35,971 nt of DNA. It comes from Clostridiales bacterium (GTDB lineage Bacteria > Bacillota > Clostridia > Lachnospirales > Lachnospiraceae). Below the pieces are notes generated by a model. That model was not told the DNA's origin and did no database searches. It saw only the letters and a program-made list of their open reading frames with translations. Shown piece after piece: positions 1 through 9,774 of the stretch (the first letter of the stretch is position 1; every line of letters begins with the position of its first letter). The stretch is taken from contig JAAYSQ010000049.1 of the NCBI GenBank assembly GCA_012523925.1, forward strand, positions 1-35,971, written 5' to 3'. A program made the position numbers and the translations under genes.

Positions 1-40
1 TCTTTTCTTCTAAAACCTCAAATTTAGGCTGTTCGTTCAT
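1..40 (-). CDS. 5' end of a divergently transcribed gene running off the left edge (MNEQPKFEVLEEK...)
   Basis: Minus-strand ATG at 40..38 preceded by GGAGGAAACAAA; frame open to the window edge. Confidence 0.6.
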   Translation of the reverse strand, partial: MNEQPKFEVLEEK

Positions 41-317
41 TTTGTTTCCTCCATCTTAGGATTTAAAAAAGCTATACTACATTATATCATAGAAGTATAA
101 GGAATTAAATAGTTAAAAAGAAATCGAATTATGTAGAGTAGAATCGAGTAAAGGGATGTTTTGTAAATGCGGAATGGATTATTACTTATTATAATGTAGT
201 GAAAAGTCATTTATAATATTAGGAAGGAAAGACAATAAATAACTTTATAATTTATAACATGTTTTTCATGAGTTTAATAAATTTGTGCATAATAATCAGG
301 AGCGAATAAAAAAACTC

Positions 318-346
318 TTGACAATTTCCAGGATTAAAAGTATAAT
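318..346 (+). promoter_or_regulatory. Sigma-A type promoter for rpsL / str operon
   Basis: TTGACA (318-323), 17-nt spacer, TATAAT (341-346). Confidence 0.85.
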
Positions 347-352
347 CATTTA

Positions 353-448
353 GCGTGTAAATCTATACACGCAAGTATTTGAATGCGCAATTTGTAGATG
401 TTGCAAAATACATCCAAAATCGCAGTGAAAGCCACAGATTTCGTTTTT
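353..448 (+). promoter_or_regulatory. Candidate attenuator leader of rpsL
   Basis: 5' hairpin 353-372. Terminator-like hairpin AAATC(417-421)/GATTT(437-441) plus GTG/CAC, followed by TTTTT 444-448. Competing pairing TGCG-ca-ATTT(384-393)/AAATCGCA(417-424). Confidence 0.4.
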
Positions 449-474
449 AATAATATTCAGGAGGTGAAAAATTA

Positions 475-894
475 ATGCCAACATTTAATCAGCTAGTAAG
501 AAAAGGTAGACAGACCGTAAAGTATAAATCCAATTCACCTGCTTTGCAGAAAGGATTTAACTCATTACACAAGAAAACAACTAATGTCTCTTCTCCACAA
601 AAGAGAGGCGTTTGTACTGCGGTTAGAACTGCTACCCCTAAGAAACCTAACTCAGCACTTCGTAAGATTGCCAGAGTTCGTCTGTCAAATGGTATCGAAG
701 TAACAAGCTATATTCCAGGTGAAGGTCACAATCTTCAGGAGCATAGCGTTGTATTGATCAGAGGTGGTAGGGTAAAAGACTTACCTGGTACAAGATATCA
801 TATCGTTCGTGGTACCTTGGATACCGCTGGCGTTGCCAACAGAAAACAGGCACGTTCCAAATACGGTGCTAAGAAGCCAAAAGATTCTAAGTAA
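475..894 (+). CDS. rpsL: 30S ribosomal protein S12
   Basis: [12 protein letters not shown]...[18 protein letters not shown]...[18 protein letters not shown] aggaggtg upstream. Confidence 0.99.
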   Translation: MPTFNQLVRKGRQTVKYKSNSPALQKGFNSLHKKTTNVSSPQKRGVCTAVRTATPKKPNSALRKIARVRLSNGIEVTSYIPGEGHNLQEHSVVLIRGGRVKDLPGTRYHIVRGTLDTAGVANRKQARSKYGAKKPKDSK

Positions 895-931
895 TAAAGA
901 TATAATAATATTATGATACTATAATACAAAT

Positions 932-963
932 ACAAGACGAATTGGCAAAGCCATTTCGCTTGT
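932..963 (+). other. Stem-loop in the rpsL-rpsG spacer
   Basis: ACAAG-a-CGAA-t-TGGC AAA GCCA-t-TTCG-CTTGT; no U tract follows. Confidence 0.6.
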
Positions 964-1111
964 TATGTATAAGGAATTTATTAGTTGAGTGCCGGATTAA
1001 TTTTTTGCTTCCATTTGATTTGTATTTCTGTGGTTACAGGCGGATTGGAATTAAAGTTAAACTGAGCACGAACACAAAGAATAAATTGTGAGTACCGTAG
1101 ATTTAATTGAC

Positions 1112-1628
<517 letters not shown>

Positions 1629-1719
1629 GATTTATTATCTAAGATTTATTATATAGTATGATTTTCTTACCTGAAACTAAGTTTATAAAGAATTGATATT
1701 GTATCATTCTTTGACAAAT

Positions 1720-1749
1720 ACAAGTGAATTACAAAAGCAATTCGTTTGT
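1720..1749 (+). other. Stem-loop in the rpsG-fusA spacer
   Basis: ACAAGTGAATT acaaaagc AATTCGTTTGT, 11 bp including two G-U pairs. Confidence 0.55.
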
Positions 1750-1772
1750 CTAGAATTAAGGAGGAATTATCC

Positions 1773-3893
1773 TTGGCAGGAAGAGAATATCCGTTAGAGA
1801 GGACTAGAAATATCGGCATAATGGCTCATATCGATGCGGGTAAGACAACACTTACAGAACGTATCTTATTTTATACCGGTGTTAACTACAAAGTCGGTAA
1901 TACTCACGAAGGAACTGCTACCATGGACTGGATGGAGCAGGAACAGGAAAGAGGTATTACCATCACATCAGCGGCTACAACATGCCATTGGACGCAAGAA
2001 TTTGAGCATAAGAAAAAGCCAGGTGCATTAGAGCATCGTGTTAATATTATCGATACTCCTGGGCACGTGGACTTTACCGTTGAAGTTGAACGTTCTTTAC
2101 GTGTACTTGACGGTGCAGTTGGTGTATTCTGTGCCAAAGGTGGTGTAGAGCCACAGTCCGAGACAGTTTGGCGTCAGGCTGACAAATATAATGTACCAAG
2201 AATGGCATTCGTCAATAAGATGGACATTTCTGGTGCAGACTTTTTCAACGTTATAAAAATGATTGAAGATCGATTAGGTAAGAATCCAGTTGCTTTGACA
2301 TTACCAATCGGTAAAGAAGATTCCTTTGTAGGACTTGTAGATTTATTTGAAATGAAGGCTTACTACTATCTTAATGATATGGGTACCGACATTGAAATTA
2401 AAGAAATTCCAGAAGATATGAAGGATCTTGCAGAAGAATATAAATCTAAATTGATTGAATCTATCTGTGAAACAGATGATGATTTAATTGAGAAATTCTT
2501 AGAAGGTGAAGAGCCTACTACAGAAGAATTAAAAGCAGCTTTAAGAAAAGCTACCATTAGTGGTGAGATTATCCCAGTTCTTTGCGGTTCTGCATACAAG
2601 AACAAGGGTGTTCAGAAACTTTTGGATGCAATTATCGAATACATGCCTGCACCTGTTGATGTACCAGATATTAAAGGTACTGATTTGGAAGGCAATGAAA
2701 TTACCAAGAAATCATCCGATGAAGAACCATTCTCTGCTTTAGCGTTTAAGATTATGGCGGATCCTTTCGTAGGTAAATTAGCATTTATCCGTGTGTATTC
2801 TGGCGTAATGAAATCCGGTTCCTATATCTTGAATTCAACAAAGAATAAGAAGGAACGTGTTGGTCGTATTCTTCAGATGCATGCGAATAAGAGACAGGAA
2901 CTAGAAAAGGTATATGCTGGAGATATTGCAGCAGCTGTTGGTTTGAAAATCACAACTACTGGTGATACCATTTGTGATGAAAAACATCCAGTTATTCTAG
3001 AATCCATGGAATTCCCTGAACCAGTTATCAATGTGGCAATTGAGCCTAAGACAAAAGCAGGTCAGGATAAGATGGGTGAAGCTTTAGCGAAACTTGCAGA
3101 AGAAGATCCTACATTCCGTGCTTATACAGATGAAGAAACTGGCCAAACAATTATTGCTGGTATGGGTGAGTTACACCTTGAAGTTATTGTTGACCGTCTC
3201 CTTCGCGAGTTTAAAGTAGAGGCTAATGTTGGTGCACCTCAGGTTGCATACAAAGAGACCTTTACTAAGACAGTTGAAGTTGATTCTAAGTATGCTAAGC
3301 AGTCCGGTGGACGTGGACAATACGGTCATTGTAAAGTTCGCTTTGAGCCTATGGATGCCAACGCAGAACAGACTTACGAGTTTGTTAACCAGGTTACTGG
3401 TGGTGCTATTCCTAAGGAATACATCCCTGCTGTTGATAATGGTATTCAGGAAGCTTCAAAAGCTGGTATCTTAGGTGGTTATCCAGTACTTGGTATTAGA
3501 GCAATCTGTTATGATGGTTCCTACCATGAAGTTGACTCTAGTGAAATGGCATTTAAGATTGCTGGTTCCATGGCATTTAAAGATGCTATGCATAAAGCAG
3601 GTGCAGTACTCCTTGAGCCTATCATGAGAGTTGAGGTTACTGTTCCAGAAGAATATATGGGTGATGTTATCGGTGATATCAGCTCCCGCCGTGGTCGTAT
3701 TGAAGGTACAGAGGATGTTAGTGGCTCCAAATTAATCAGAGGTTTCGTACCGCTATCTGAAATGTTTGGTTATGCAACGTCCCTACGTTCTAGAACTCAG
3801 GGACGTGGTGCTTACTCCATGTTCTTCGCTCAATATGAGCCTGTTCCAAAGAGCGTTCAGGAGAATATATTATCTTCATCGGCAGGAAAATAA
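1773..3893 (+). CDS. fusA: Elongation factor G
   Basis: [35 protein letters not shown]...; TTG start at 1773 with AAGGAGG at 1758-1764. The ORF-track start at 1746 lies upstream of this SD. Confidence 0.97.
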   Translation: MAGREYPLERTRNIGIMAHIDAGKTTLTERILFYTGVNYKVGNTHEGTATMDWMEQEQERGITITSAATTCHWTQEFEHKKKPGALEHRVNIIDTPGHVDFTVEVERSLRVLDGAVGVFCAKGGVEPQSETVWRQADKYNVPRMAFVNKMDISGADFFNVIKMIEDRLGKNPVALTLPIGKEDSFVGLVDLFEMKAYYYLNDMGTDIEIKEIPEDMKDLAEEYKSKLIESICETDDDLIEKFLEGEEPTTEELKAALRKATISGEIIPVLCGSAYKNKGVQKLLDAIIEYMPAPVDVPDIKGTDLEGNEITKKSSDEEPFSALAFKIMADPFVGKLAFIRVYSGVMKSGSYILNSTKNKKERVGRILQMHANKRQELEKVYAGDIAAAVGLKITTTGDTICDEKHPVILESMEFPEPVINVAIEPKTKAGQDKMGEALAKLAEEDPTFRAYTDEETGQTIIAGMGELHLEVIVDRLLREFKVEANVGAPQVAYKETFTKTVEVDSKYAKQSGGRGQYGHCKVRFEPMDANAEQTYEFVNQVTGGAIPKEYIPAVDNGIQEASKAGILGGYPVLGIRAICYDGSYHEVDSSEMAFKIAGSMAFKDAMHKAGAVLLEPIMRVEVTVPEEYMGDVIGDISSRRGRIEGTEDVSGSKLIRGFVPLSEMFGYATSLRSRTQGRGAYSMFFAQYEPVPKSVQENILSSSAGK

Positions 3894-3953
3894 TCAATTT
3901 TTATCGTAAAAGTATATTACGTAAGAAAAAAGTGAATATAACGCTTTTTAAGC

Positions 3954-3982
3954 TTGAAAATATTTCTATATTGAAATATAAT
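3954..3982 (+). promoter_or_regulatory. Sigma-A type promoter for tuf
   Basis: TTGAAA (3954-3959), 17-nt spacer, TATAAT (3977-3982). Confidence 0.7.
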
Positions 3983-3991
3983 TATGCTTAT

Positions 3992-4130
3992 GAGGCAGTA
4001 TAGGAACAAGCCCTTAATGGGGAATTGTCCGGGAGGCAGTATGCCTCCTGGAGTATACTCTCTATTGAGAGAGAGTCCTAATAAGGACCAAAAATCATAT
4101 TTGCTTAAAAGCAATTATTTAAAGGAGGAC
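3992..4130 (+). promoter_or_regulatory. Structured 5' leader of tuf
   Basis: Hairpins CAA-g-CCC/GGG-gaa-TTG (4007-4027), TCCGGGAGGC/GCCTCCTGGA (4028-4052), ACTCTCT/AGAGAGT (4057-4076) and TTGCT/AGCAA (4101-4114); SD AGGAGG at 4123-4128. Confidence 0.5.
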
Positions 4131-4138
4131 GTTATAAA

Positions 4139-5332
4139 ATGGCAAAAGCTAAGTTTGAAAGAAACAAACCACATGCTAATATTGGTACTATTGGTCACGT
4201 TGACCATGGTAAGACAACACTAACAGCTGCAATTACTAAGACTCTTCATGAAAGACTAGGTACTGGTGAAGCAGTAGCATTTGATAAGATTGACAAGGCT
4301 CCAGAAGAGAAGGAAAGAGGTATTACTATTTCCACATCTCACGTTGAGTATGAGTCTAATAAGAGACACTATGCTCACGTTGACTGCCCAGGACACGCGG
4401 ACTACGTTAAGAACATGATCACTGGTGCTGCACAGATGGATGGTGCTATCCTTGTTTGTGCTGCTACTGATGGTGTTATGGCTCAGACTAAAGAGCATAT
4501 CTTACTTTCCCGTCAGGTTGGTGTTCCTTACATCGTAGTATTCATGAACAAATGTGATATGGTTGACGATGAAGAACTTCTTGAATTAGTTGAGATGGAA
4601 ATCAGAGAACTTCTAAATGAATACGAATTCCCTGGTGATGATACACCAATTATTCGTGGTTCAGCTCTTAAGGCTCTTGAAGATCCTCAAAGCGAATGGG
4701 GCGATAAGATTCTTGAATTATTCGAGGCTGTTGATAGCTGGATTCCTGATCCAGAAAGAGATACTGATAAGCCTTTCTTAATGCCAGTAGAGGACGTATT
4801 CACTATTACAGGTCGTGGTACTGTTGCAACAGGCCGTGTTGAGCGTGGTGTTCTTCATTTATCTGATGAAGTTGAAATTGTTGGTATTAGAGAAGAAAAT
4901 CAGAAGACAGTTATTACTGGTATCGAGATGTTTAGAAAGCTTCTTGATGAGGCTCAAGCTGGTGATAACATTGGTGCTCTTCTTCGTGGTATTCAGAGAA
5001 CTGATATCGAAAGAGGACAGGTTCTTTGTAAACCAGGCACAATCAAGTGCTACAAGAAATTCACAGCTCAAGTTTACGTATTAACAAAGGATGAAGGTGG
5101 ACGTCATACTCCTTTCTTTAACAACTATAGACCTCAGTTCTACTTCAGAACAACTGACGTAACTGGTGTTATTAATCTTCCAGAAGGTACAGAAATGTGC
5201 ATGCCTGGTGATAACGTTGAGATGACAATCGAATTAATTCATCCAATCGCTATGGAACAAGGTTTAAGCTTTGCTATCCGTGAGGGTGGTAGAACTGTTG
5301 GTTCTGGTAGAGTAGCTAGCATTATTGAATAA
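4139..5332 (+). CDS. tuf: Elongation factor Tu
   Basis: [34 protein letters not shown]...; SD aaaggagga. Confidence 0.99.
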   Translation: MAKAKFERNKPHANIGTIGHVDHGKTTLTAAITKTLHERLGTGEAVAFDKIDKAPEEKERGITISTSHVEYESNKRHYAHVDCPGHADYVKNMITGAAQMDGAILVCAATDGVMAQTKEHILLSRQVGVPYIVVFMNKCDMVDDEELLELVEMEIRELLNEYEFPGDDTPIIRGSALKALEDPQSEWGDKILELFEAVDSWIPDPERDTDKPFLMPVEDVFTITGRGTVATGRVERGVLHLSDEVEIVGIREENQKTVITGIEMFRKLLDEAQAGDNIGALLRGIQRTDIERGQVLCKPGTIKCYKKFTAQVYVLTKDEGGRHTPFFNNYRPQFYFRTTDVTGVINLPEGTEMCMPGDNVEMTIELIHPIAMEQGLSFAIREGGRTVGSGRVASIIE

Positions 5333-5390
5333 TTGAATTTATATAAGTACGTAATATTAATTTCATTCGTATTATATGAATAAATGAAAA

Positions 5391-5428
5391 GGGCTATGGC
5401 ACTAAAATTTAGTGTCATAGCCCTTTTT
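5391..5428 (+). terminator. Rho-independent terminator after tuf (probably bidirectional)
   Basis: GGGCTATGGCACTAAA/TTTAGTGTCATAGCCC followed by TTTTT; AAAA precedes it. Confidence 0.9.
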
Positions 5429-5473
5429 CGAATTTTAGAAAACATAAGGCATTGATTCTATTGAATAAATTAC

Positions 5474-6001
5474 TTATATTCTATTATGTGTTAGATCATG
5501 AGGCAGTTTCCAATAGTAGAATAAAGTGCCTAGAATACGAATTAGAATACTGCTAATGAGAATTGCTGTTGGAAGGTAAGTAAAATTTGCTTGTATACCA
5601 CCCTTTATAGTATAATTATATTGCCATAGAAGAAGTAGGAATAAGGTAACAAAATAAGATATCTGTTTGGTAATAAATTTGAGCTTGGTATAACGGTATT
5701 TTCTTTTTAAATTGCTTAATATAAAAGGTGTTTCTATTAGTATTTTTTTAAGAAAATGATTCTTGCCTTGTCCTGCTATATCTTTTATGATATGTGTAAG
5801 GATAGCAGGCATAAGATTTAGAATCAGGAATATATAAAGTGCTGATTCGGTAAATCCAACAAAGGAGAATAATAAGAAGGATATGGCAAGGCATATCGAC
5901 ATATAAAAGCTACTGATTATTAAAGCGTGGTAATTGGAGATCCTTGCTATTTCTCGTCTCATTTTTTTGTATTTATTTCTTTCGACCGTTTGTTTATCCA
6001 T
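5474..6001 (-). CDS. Orphan multi-pass membrane protein
   Basis: MDKQTVERNKYKKMRREIARISNY... with about four hydrophobic segments; GAAAGG SD upstream of the ATG at 6001. ORF-track start at 6088 is less likely. Confidence 0.7.
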   Translation of the reverse strand: MDKQTVERNKYKKMRREIARISNYHALIISSFYMSICLAISFLLFSFVGFTESALYIFLILNLMPAILTHIIKDIAGQGKNHFLKKILIETPFILSNLKRKYRYTKLKFITKQISYFVTLFLLLLWQYNYTIKGGIQANFTYLPTAILISSILIRILGTLFYYWKLPHDLTHNRI

Positions 6002-6349
6002 CAAAATTACCTTTCGTAATCTAAAATAAAAAAATATGTTTACGTAATGATATATTTCTATTATAATACATTCAGCGATATCTCTCAACAGGTCGAAGAT
6101 TGCTAAGAGAAATTAGAAAATTATTGGAATATATCTTAGGTTATCTGAGAAAGTTGGCGAATATTAAACTTATTTAAAAATTCCTTTGAAAAATACGGAA
6201 AAAACGTTTATAATATAGGCGAGTATGTTTAAGTTGCGGAAGATTGGAAGAAAATATAATTATATGTATTTTAATAGCAAGAATTTGATCATAGATATAC
6301 ATGAAAGTATATAAACCATTATAGGATACAATGGAAAGGAGATACATTT

Positions 6350-7342
6350 ATGTTGGGCAGCAATATTGGAATTGATTTGGGGACAGCTAGTGTGTTAGTT
6401 TATATAAAAGGCAAAGGAGTCGTACTAAAGGAACCATCTGTGGTTGCTTTTGATAGAGATACCAATAAGATTAAAGCGATTGGTGAAGAAGCAAGATTAA
6501 TGCTTGGTAGAACACCTGGTAATATAATAGCAGTTCGTCCGCTTAGACAAGGTGTAATTTCTGATTATACAGTTACTGAGAAAATGTTAAAGTACTTTAT
6601 TCAAAAATCGGTTGGTAAGCAAAGATTTCGTAAGCCACGAATTAGTGTCTGTGTGCCAAGTGGCGTAACCGAAGTTGAGAAGAAGGCAGTTGAAGACGCT
6701 ACCTATCAAGCAGGGGCAAGGGAGGTTGCTATTATCGAAGAGCCAATTGCAGCTGCAATTGGAGCGGGTATTGATATCTCTAGACCATGTGGTAATATGA
6801 TTGTAGATATCGGTGGTGGTACAACAGACATTGCAGTTATCTCCCTTGGTGGTACTGTAGTAAGTACTTCTGTAAAAATTGCCGGCGATGATTTTGATGA
6901 TGCAATCGTTCGTTATATGAGAAAGAAACATAATCTTTTGATTGGTGAAAGAACATCTGAAGATATTAAAATAAAAATTGGATCTGCTTATCGTAGACCA
7001 GAAACGATTTCTATGGAAGTAAGAGGACGTAACCTAGTTACTGGACTTCCTAAGACAATTGAAGTTAGCTCTGAGGAAACGGAAGAAGCATTAAAGGAAA
7101 CCACTTCACAAATTGTAGAAGCCGTACACAGTGTATTAGAGAAAACTCCTCCTGAACTAGCGGCAGATATTGCTGATCGCGGAATTGTATTAACCGGAGG
7201 TGGATGCTTACTCTATGGATTAGAAGAGCTAATCGAAGAGAAAACCGGGATAACTACAATGACTGCAGAAGATCCTTTAACTGCGGTTGCAATTGGAACA
7301 GGTAAATTTGTTGAGTTTTTAAGTGGTAAAAGAGATAAGTAG
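6350..7342 (+). CDS. mbl: Rod shape-determining MreB-family protein (Mbl-like)
   Basis: NIGIDLGTASVLVYIKGKGVVLKEPSVVA...IVDIGGGTTDIAVISLGG; upstream of flhO/flhP-like genes, as in Bacillus subtilis. Confidence 0.9.
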   Translation: MLGSNIGIDLGTASVLVYIKGKGVVLKEPSVVAFDRDTNKIKAIGEEARLMLGRTPGNIIAVRPLRQGVISDYTVTEKMLKYFIQKSVGKQRFRKPRISVCVPSGVTEVEKKAVEDATYQAGAREVAIIEEPIAAAIGAGIDISRPCGNMIVDIGGGTTDIAVISLGGTVVSTSVKIAGDDFDDAIVRYMRKKHNLLIGERTSEDIKIKIGSAYRRPETISMEVRGRNLVTGLPKTIEVSSEETEEALKETTSQIVEAVHSVLEKTPPELAADIADRGIVLTGGGCLLYGLEELIEEKTGITTMTAEDPLTAVAIGTGKFVEFLSGKRDK

Positions 7343-7393
7343 CAATATAGGTAAGTAATGAAATAGATAAGGAACGAAAGAGGAGAGGTATCA

Positions 7394-8167
7394 ATGGTTA
7401 GAGGTTTATTTACCGCTTATACCGGCATGGCTAATGAACAAAAGCGACTAGATGTAGTTGCTAACAATCTAGCGAATGCTGCCACTATAGGTTATAAAAA
7501 AGAAAGTGTTACGAACCAATCCTTTGATGATGTATTGACTATTAAAATAAGGGATGAGTCTGAAGCTTATAATGATAGGCCCATAGGAACAATGAATCTT
7601 GGTGTTAAACTGGGCGAAGCATATACCGATTATAACCAAGGATCTTTACGACAGACGACCAATACCTATGACTTGGCTTTGGATGGTAAAGGTTTCTTTG
7701 CTATATCTGTTTTGGACAAGTCTGGTAATAGTAGTACAAAGTATACACGTAATGGTTCTTTTACAATGACAAAGGATGGATATGTTGTTGATAAGGATGG
7801 GAATCATTTACTAGGTGAAGCTGGTGAAATACTGATACCAACTGATGTAGTAGATGTTATCATTGACGAGAATGGTGATATTTATGGAGATGGTAATTAT
7901 ATTGACACCATTCTACTAACCGATTTTGAAAATTATGATTACCTCATAAAATTTGGAGATACCATGTATGAGCTTGTAGACGGTGGTGTAGAAATACCAT
8001 CGAACGCAGCCATACGTCAAGGATACACGGAACAATCTAATGTAAATGTTGTTAAGGAAATGGTGGATTTAATCGCGATCACGCGTACCTATGAAGCTAA
8101 TCAGAAGGTAATACAATCCATTGATAAGACACTGGATTTGGCCGCAAACTCGATAGGGAAAATATAG
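7394..8167 (+). CDS. flhO: Flagellar hook-basal body (rod) protein, FlhO/FlgG family
   Basis: MVRGLFTAYTGMANEQKRLDVVANNLANAATIGYKKE...; C-terminal NVNVVKEMVDLIAITRTYEANQKVIQSID. Confidence 0.85.
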   Translation: MVRGLFTAYTGMANEQKRLDVVANNLANAATIGYKKESVTNQSFDDVLTIKIRDESEAYNDRPIGTMNLGVKLGEAYTDYNQGSLRQTTNTYDLALDGKGFFAISVLDKSGNSSTKYTRNGSFTMTKDGYVVDKDGNHLLGEAGEILIPTDVVDVIIDENGDIYGDGNYIDTILLTDFENYDYLIKFGDTMYELVDGGVEIPSNAAIRQGYTEQSNVNVVKEMVDLIAITRTYEANQKVIQSIDKTLDLAANSIGKI

Positions 8168-8182
8168 GGGGGGTAATGGATT

Positions 8183-8995
8183 ATGATGAGATCTTTATGG
8201 ACAGCAGCGACTGGAATGATGACACAGCAGACTAATGTGGATACTATTTCTCAGAATCTTGCAAATGTTAACACTACTGCTTATAAAAAAGAAACTGCTG
8301 AGTTTAAATCTTTACTATATCAAACGATTCAGGAGCAATCCTATGATGCGAATGGTGATCCGAAACCTGTAGGAATTCAGGTGGGATTAGGTGTTCGCAA
8401 TTCCGCAATAACATCGCAGTATACCCAGGGAAATCTAAGGGAAACTGGCAATGATTATGACTTTGCAATTGAAGGTAAAGGTTTCTTTATGGTGCAGACC
8501 CGTGATGGTGGCATAGCTTATACAAGAAATGGTTCTTTACAATTAGCAACAGGAGTAAATGGTGTCACCTTAGCAACATCAGAAGGAAATGCTCTTCTTG
8601 ATACGACCGGAACACCAATTGTTTTGGATGATTACTACAATCCAGCCAATATTACTATTAATGATGCTGGAGAGTTGTGCTATCCGGATGAGAATAATAA
8701 TGCAAATCCGATAGGTATTCAGATTGGTTTGGTACAGTTTAATAATCCAAGTGGTTTAGAAAAGATGTCTCATAGTTTACTACGTGCAACTGAAGCCTCT
8801 GGTGAGGCACGTCTTGAATCAGAAGATACAAGCTTAGAACAGAGTAAGATACATCAAGGATTCCTAGAAAGTTCTAATGTACAAGCTGTGGATGAGATTG
8901 TCAATCTAATTGTTGCCCAAAGAGCGTATGAAATGAACTCCAAGATTATTACGGCCACAGATGAAATGCTTCAGCAGGCAAATAATTTGAGATAA
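8183..8995 (+). CDS. flhP: Flagellar hook-basal body protein, FlhP/FlgG family
   Basis: MMRSLWTAATGMMTQQTNVDTISQNLANVNTTAYKKE...SSNVQAVDEIVNLIVAQRAYEMNSKIITATDEML. Confidence 0.87.
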   Translation: MMRSLWTAATGMMTQQTNVDTISQNLANVNTTAYKKETAEFKSLLYQTIQEQSYDANGDPKPVGIQVGLGVRNSAITSQYTQGNLRETGNDYDFAIEGKGFFMVQTRDGGIAYTRNGSLQLATGVNGVTLATSEGNALLDTTGTPIVLDDYYNPANITINDAGELCYPDENNNANPIGIQIGLVQFNNPSGLEKMSHSLLRATEASGEARLESEDTSLEQSKIHQGFLESSNVQAVDEIVNLIVAQRAYEMNSKIITATDEMLQQANNLR

Positions 8996-9094
8996 TGAAA
9001 TTCTTAAGTATCAATGGAATATGGTGTCAATGACCCCATGATTTTATGATTGGTTAAGGGGATCAATGATTACAAAAGTTAAAAGGAGAAAACG

Positions 9095-9424
9095 ATGAGT
9101 ATTTCAATAGGTTCCGGAGCTATGTACCCGATAACTGCAGGTATCTCCAATGAAAAGGTAAAAGCGGAGGAGCTGCAGGAAAAACTACAGATGGAGAATG
9201 CTTCTGATGAAGAACTTAAGGAAGTGTGTCAAAGCTTTGAAGCTTACCTTTTGACGCAGGTGATGAAAGAAATGGAAAAAACAATACCGGGAAGTGATGA
9301 CAAGGATCCCTACCTTGAGCAATTTGGTGATATTCTTTATGAAGAATATGCAAAAATGGCTACACAAGGGGAGGGGCTCGGTATAGCGCAGATGCTCTAT
9401 GAATCCATGAAACGAAACTCTTAA
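9095..9424 (+). CDS. Rod-binding protein (FlgJ N-terminal domain family)
   Basis: CQSFEAYLLTQVMKEMEKTIP...YEEYAKMATQGEGLGIAQMLYESMKR; directly after flagellar rod genes. Confidence 0.8.
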   Translation: MSISIGSGAMYPITAGISNEKVKAEELQEKLQMENASDEELKEVCQSFEAYLLTQVMKEMEKTIPGSDDKDPYLEQFGDILYEEYAKMATQGEGLGIAQMLYESMKRNS

Positions 9425-9450
9425 GTTGTTCATGATATATTTCACGATAA

Positions 9451-9566
9451 GCAGATTTGTCAAATCGAGTAGGAGTATTTACCAAGCTTACTTGAGTAAA
9501 GACTCATTCGAGAATTGATAAGTACAAGGTGAACATGATAGTGAAGCTATCGAGTTGCTAATCTGC
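9451..9566 (+). ncRNA. Possible structured RNA / 3'UTR element
   Basis: Closing pairing GCAGATT(9451-9457)/AATCTGC(9560-9566) enclosing TGAGT-AAAG-ACTCA (9493-9506, extended by CTTA/TAAG) and GATAG-TGAAG-CTATC (9537-9551). Confidence 0.25.
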
Positions 9567-9601
9567 GTATTTATATCTTACTTATGATTTACTATAACAT
9601 A

Positions 9602-9661
9602 GAATGTCATTTCGAATAGAAATCCCTGCTTTATGAGATTTTTATTCGAAATGACATTTTT
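9602..9661 (+). terminator. Rho-independent terminator
   Basis: Long stem AATGTCATTTCGAATA.../...TATTCGAAATGACATT followed by TTTTT. Confidence 0.85.
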
Positions 9662-9774
9662 GCAATATATGAACGATATTTTAAGGTGAAAAAGAGTCTA
9701 CTTAATGACAAAGCACGCGAGTGTGCGAATTTTGATCACTGATTTAAGATGCCTATAGCAGTATGGAGGTTAAA

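Noticed and set aside
4007-4088. tRNA-like structure in the tuf leader
   Set aside because: Consecutive hairpins resemble a multi-arm fold, but no T-arm GTTC motif, acceptor pairing or anticodon arm consistent with a tRNA.
3984-4223. 79-aa ORF starting in the tuf leader and overlapping tuf
   Set aside because: No good SD, begins at the predicted transcript 5' end, and overlaps structured leader and tuf in another frame; more likely chance.
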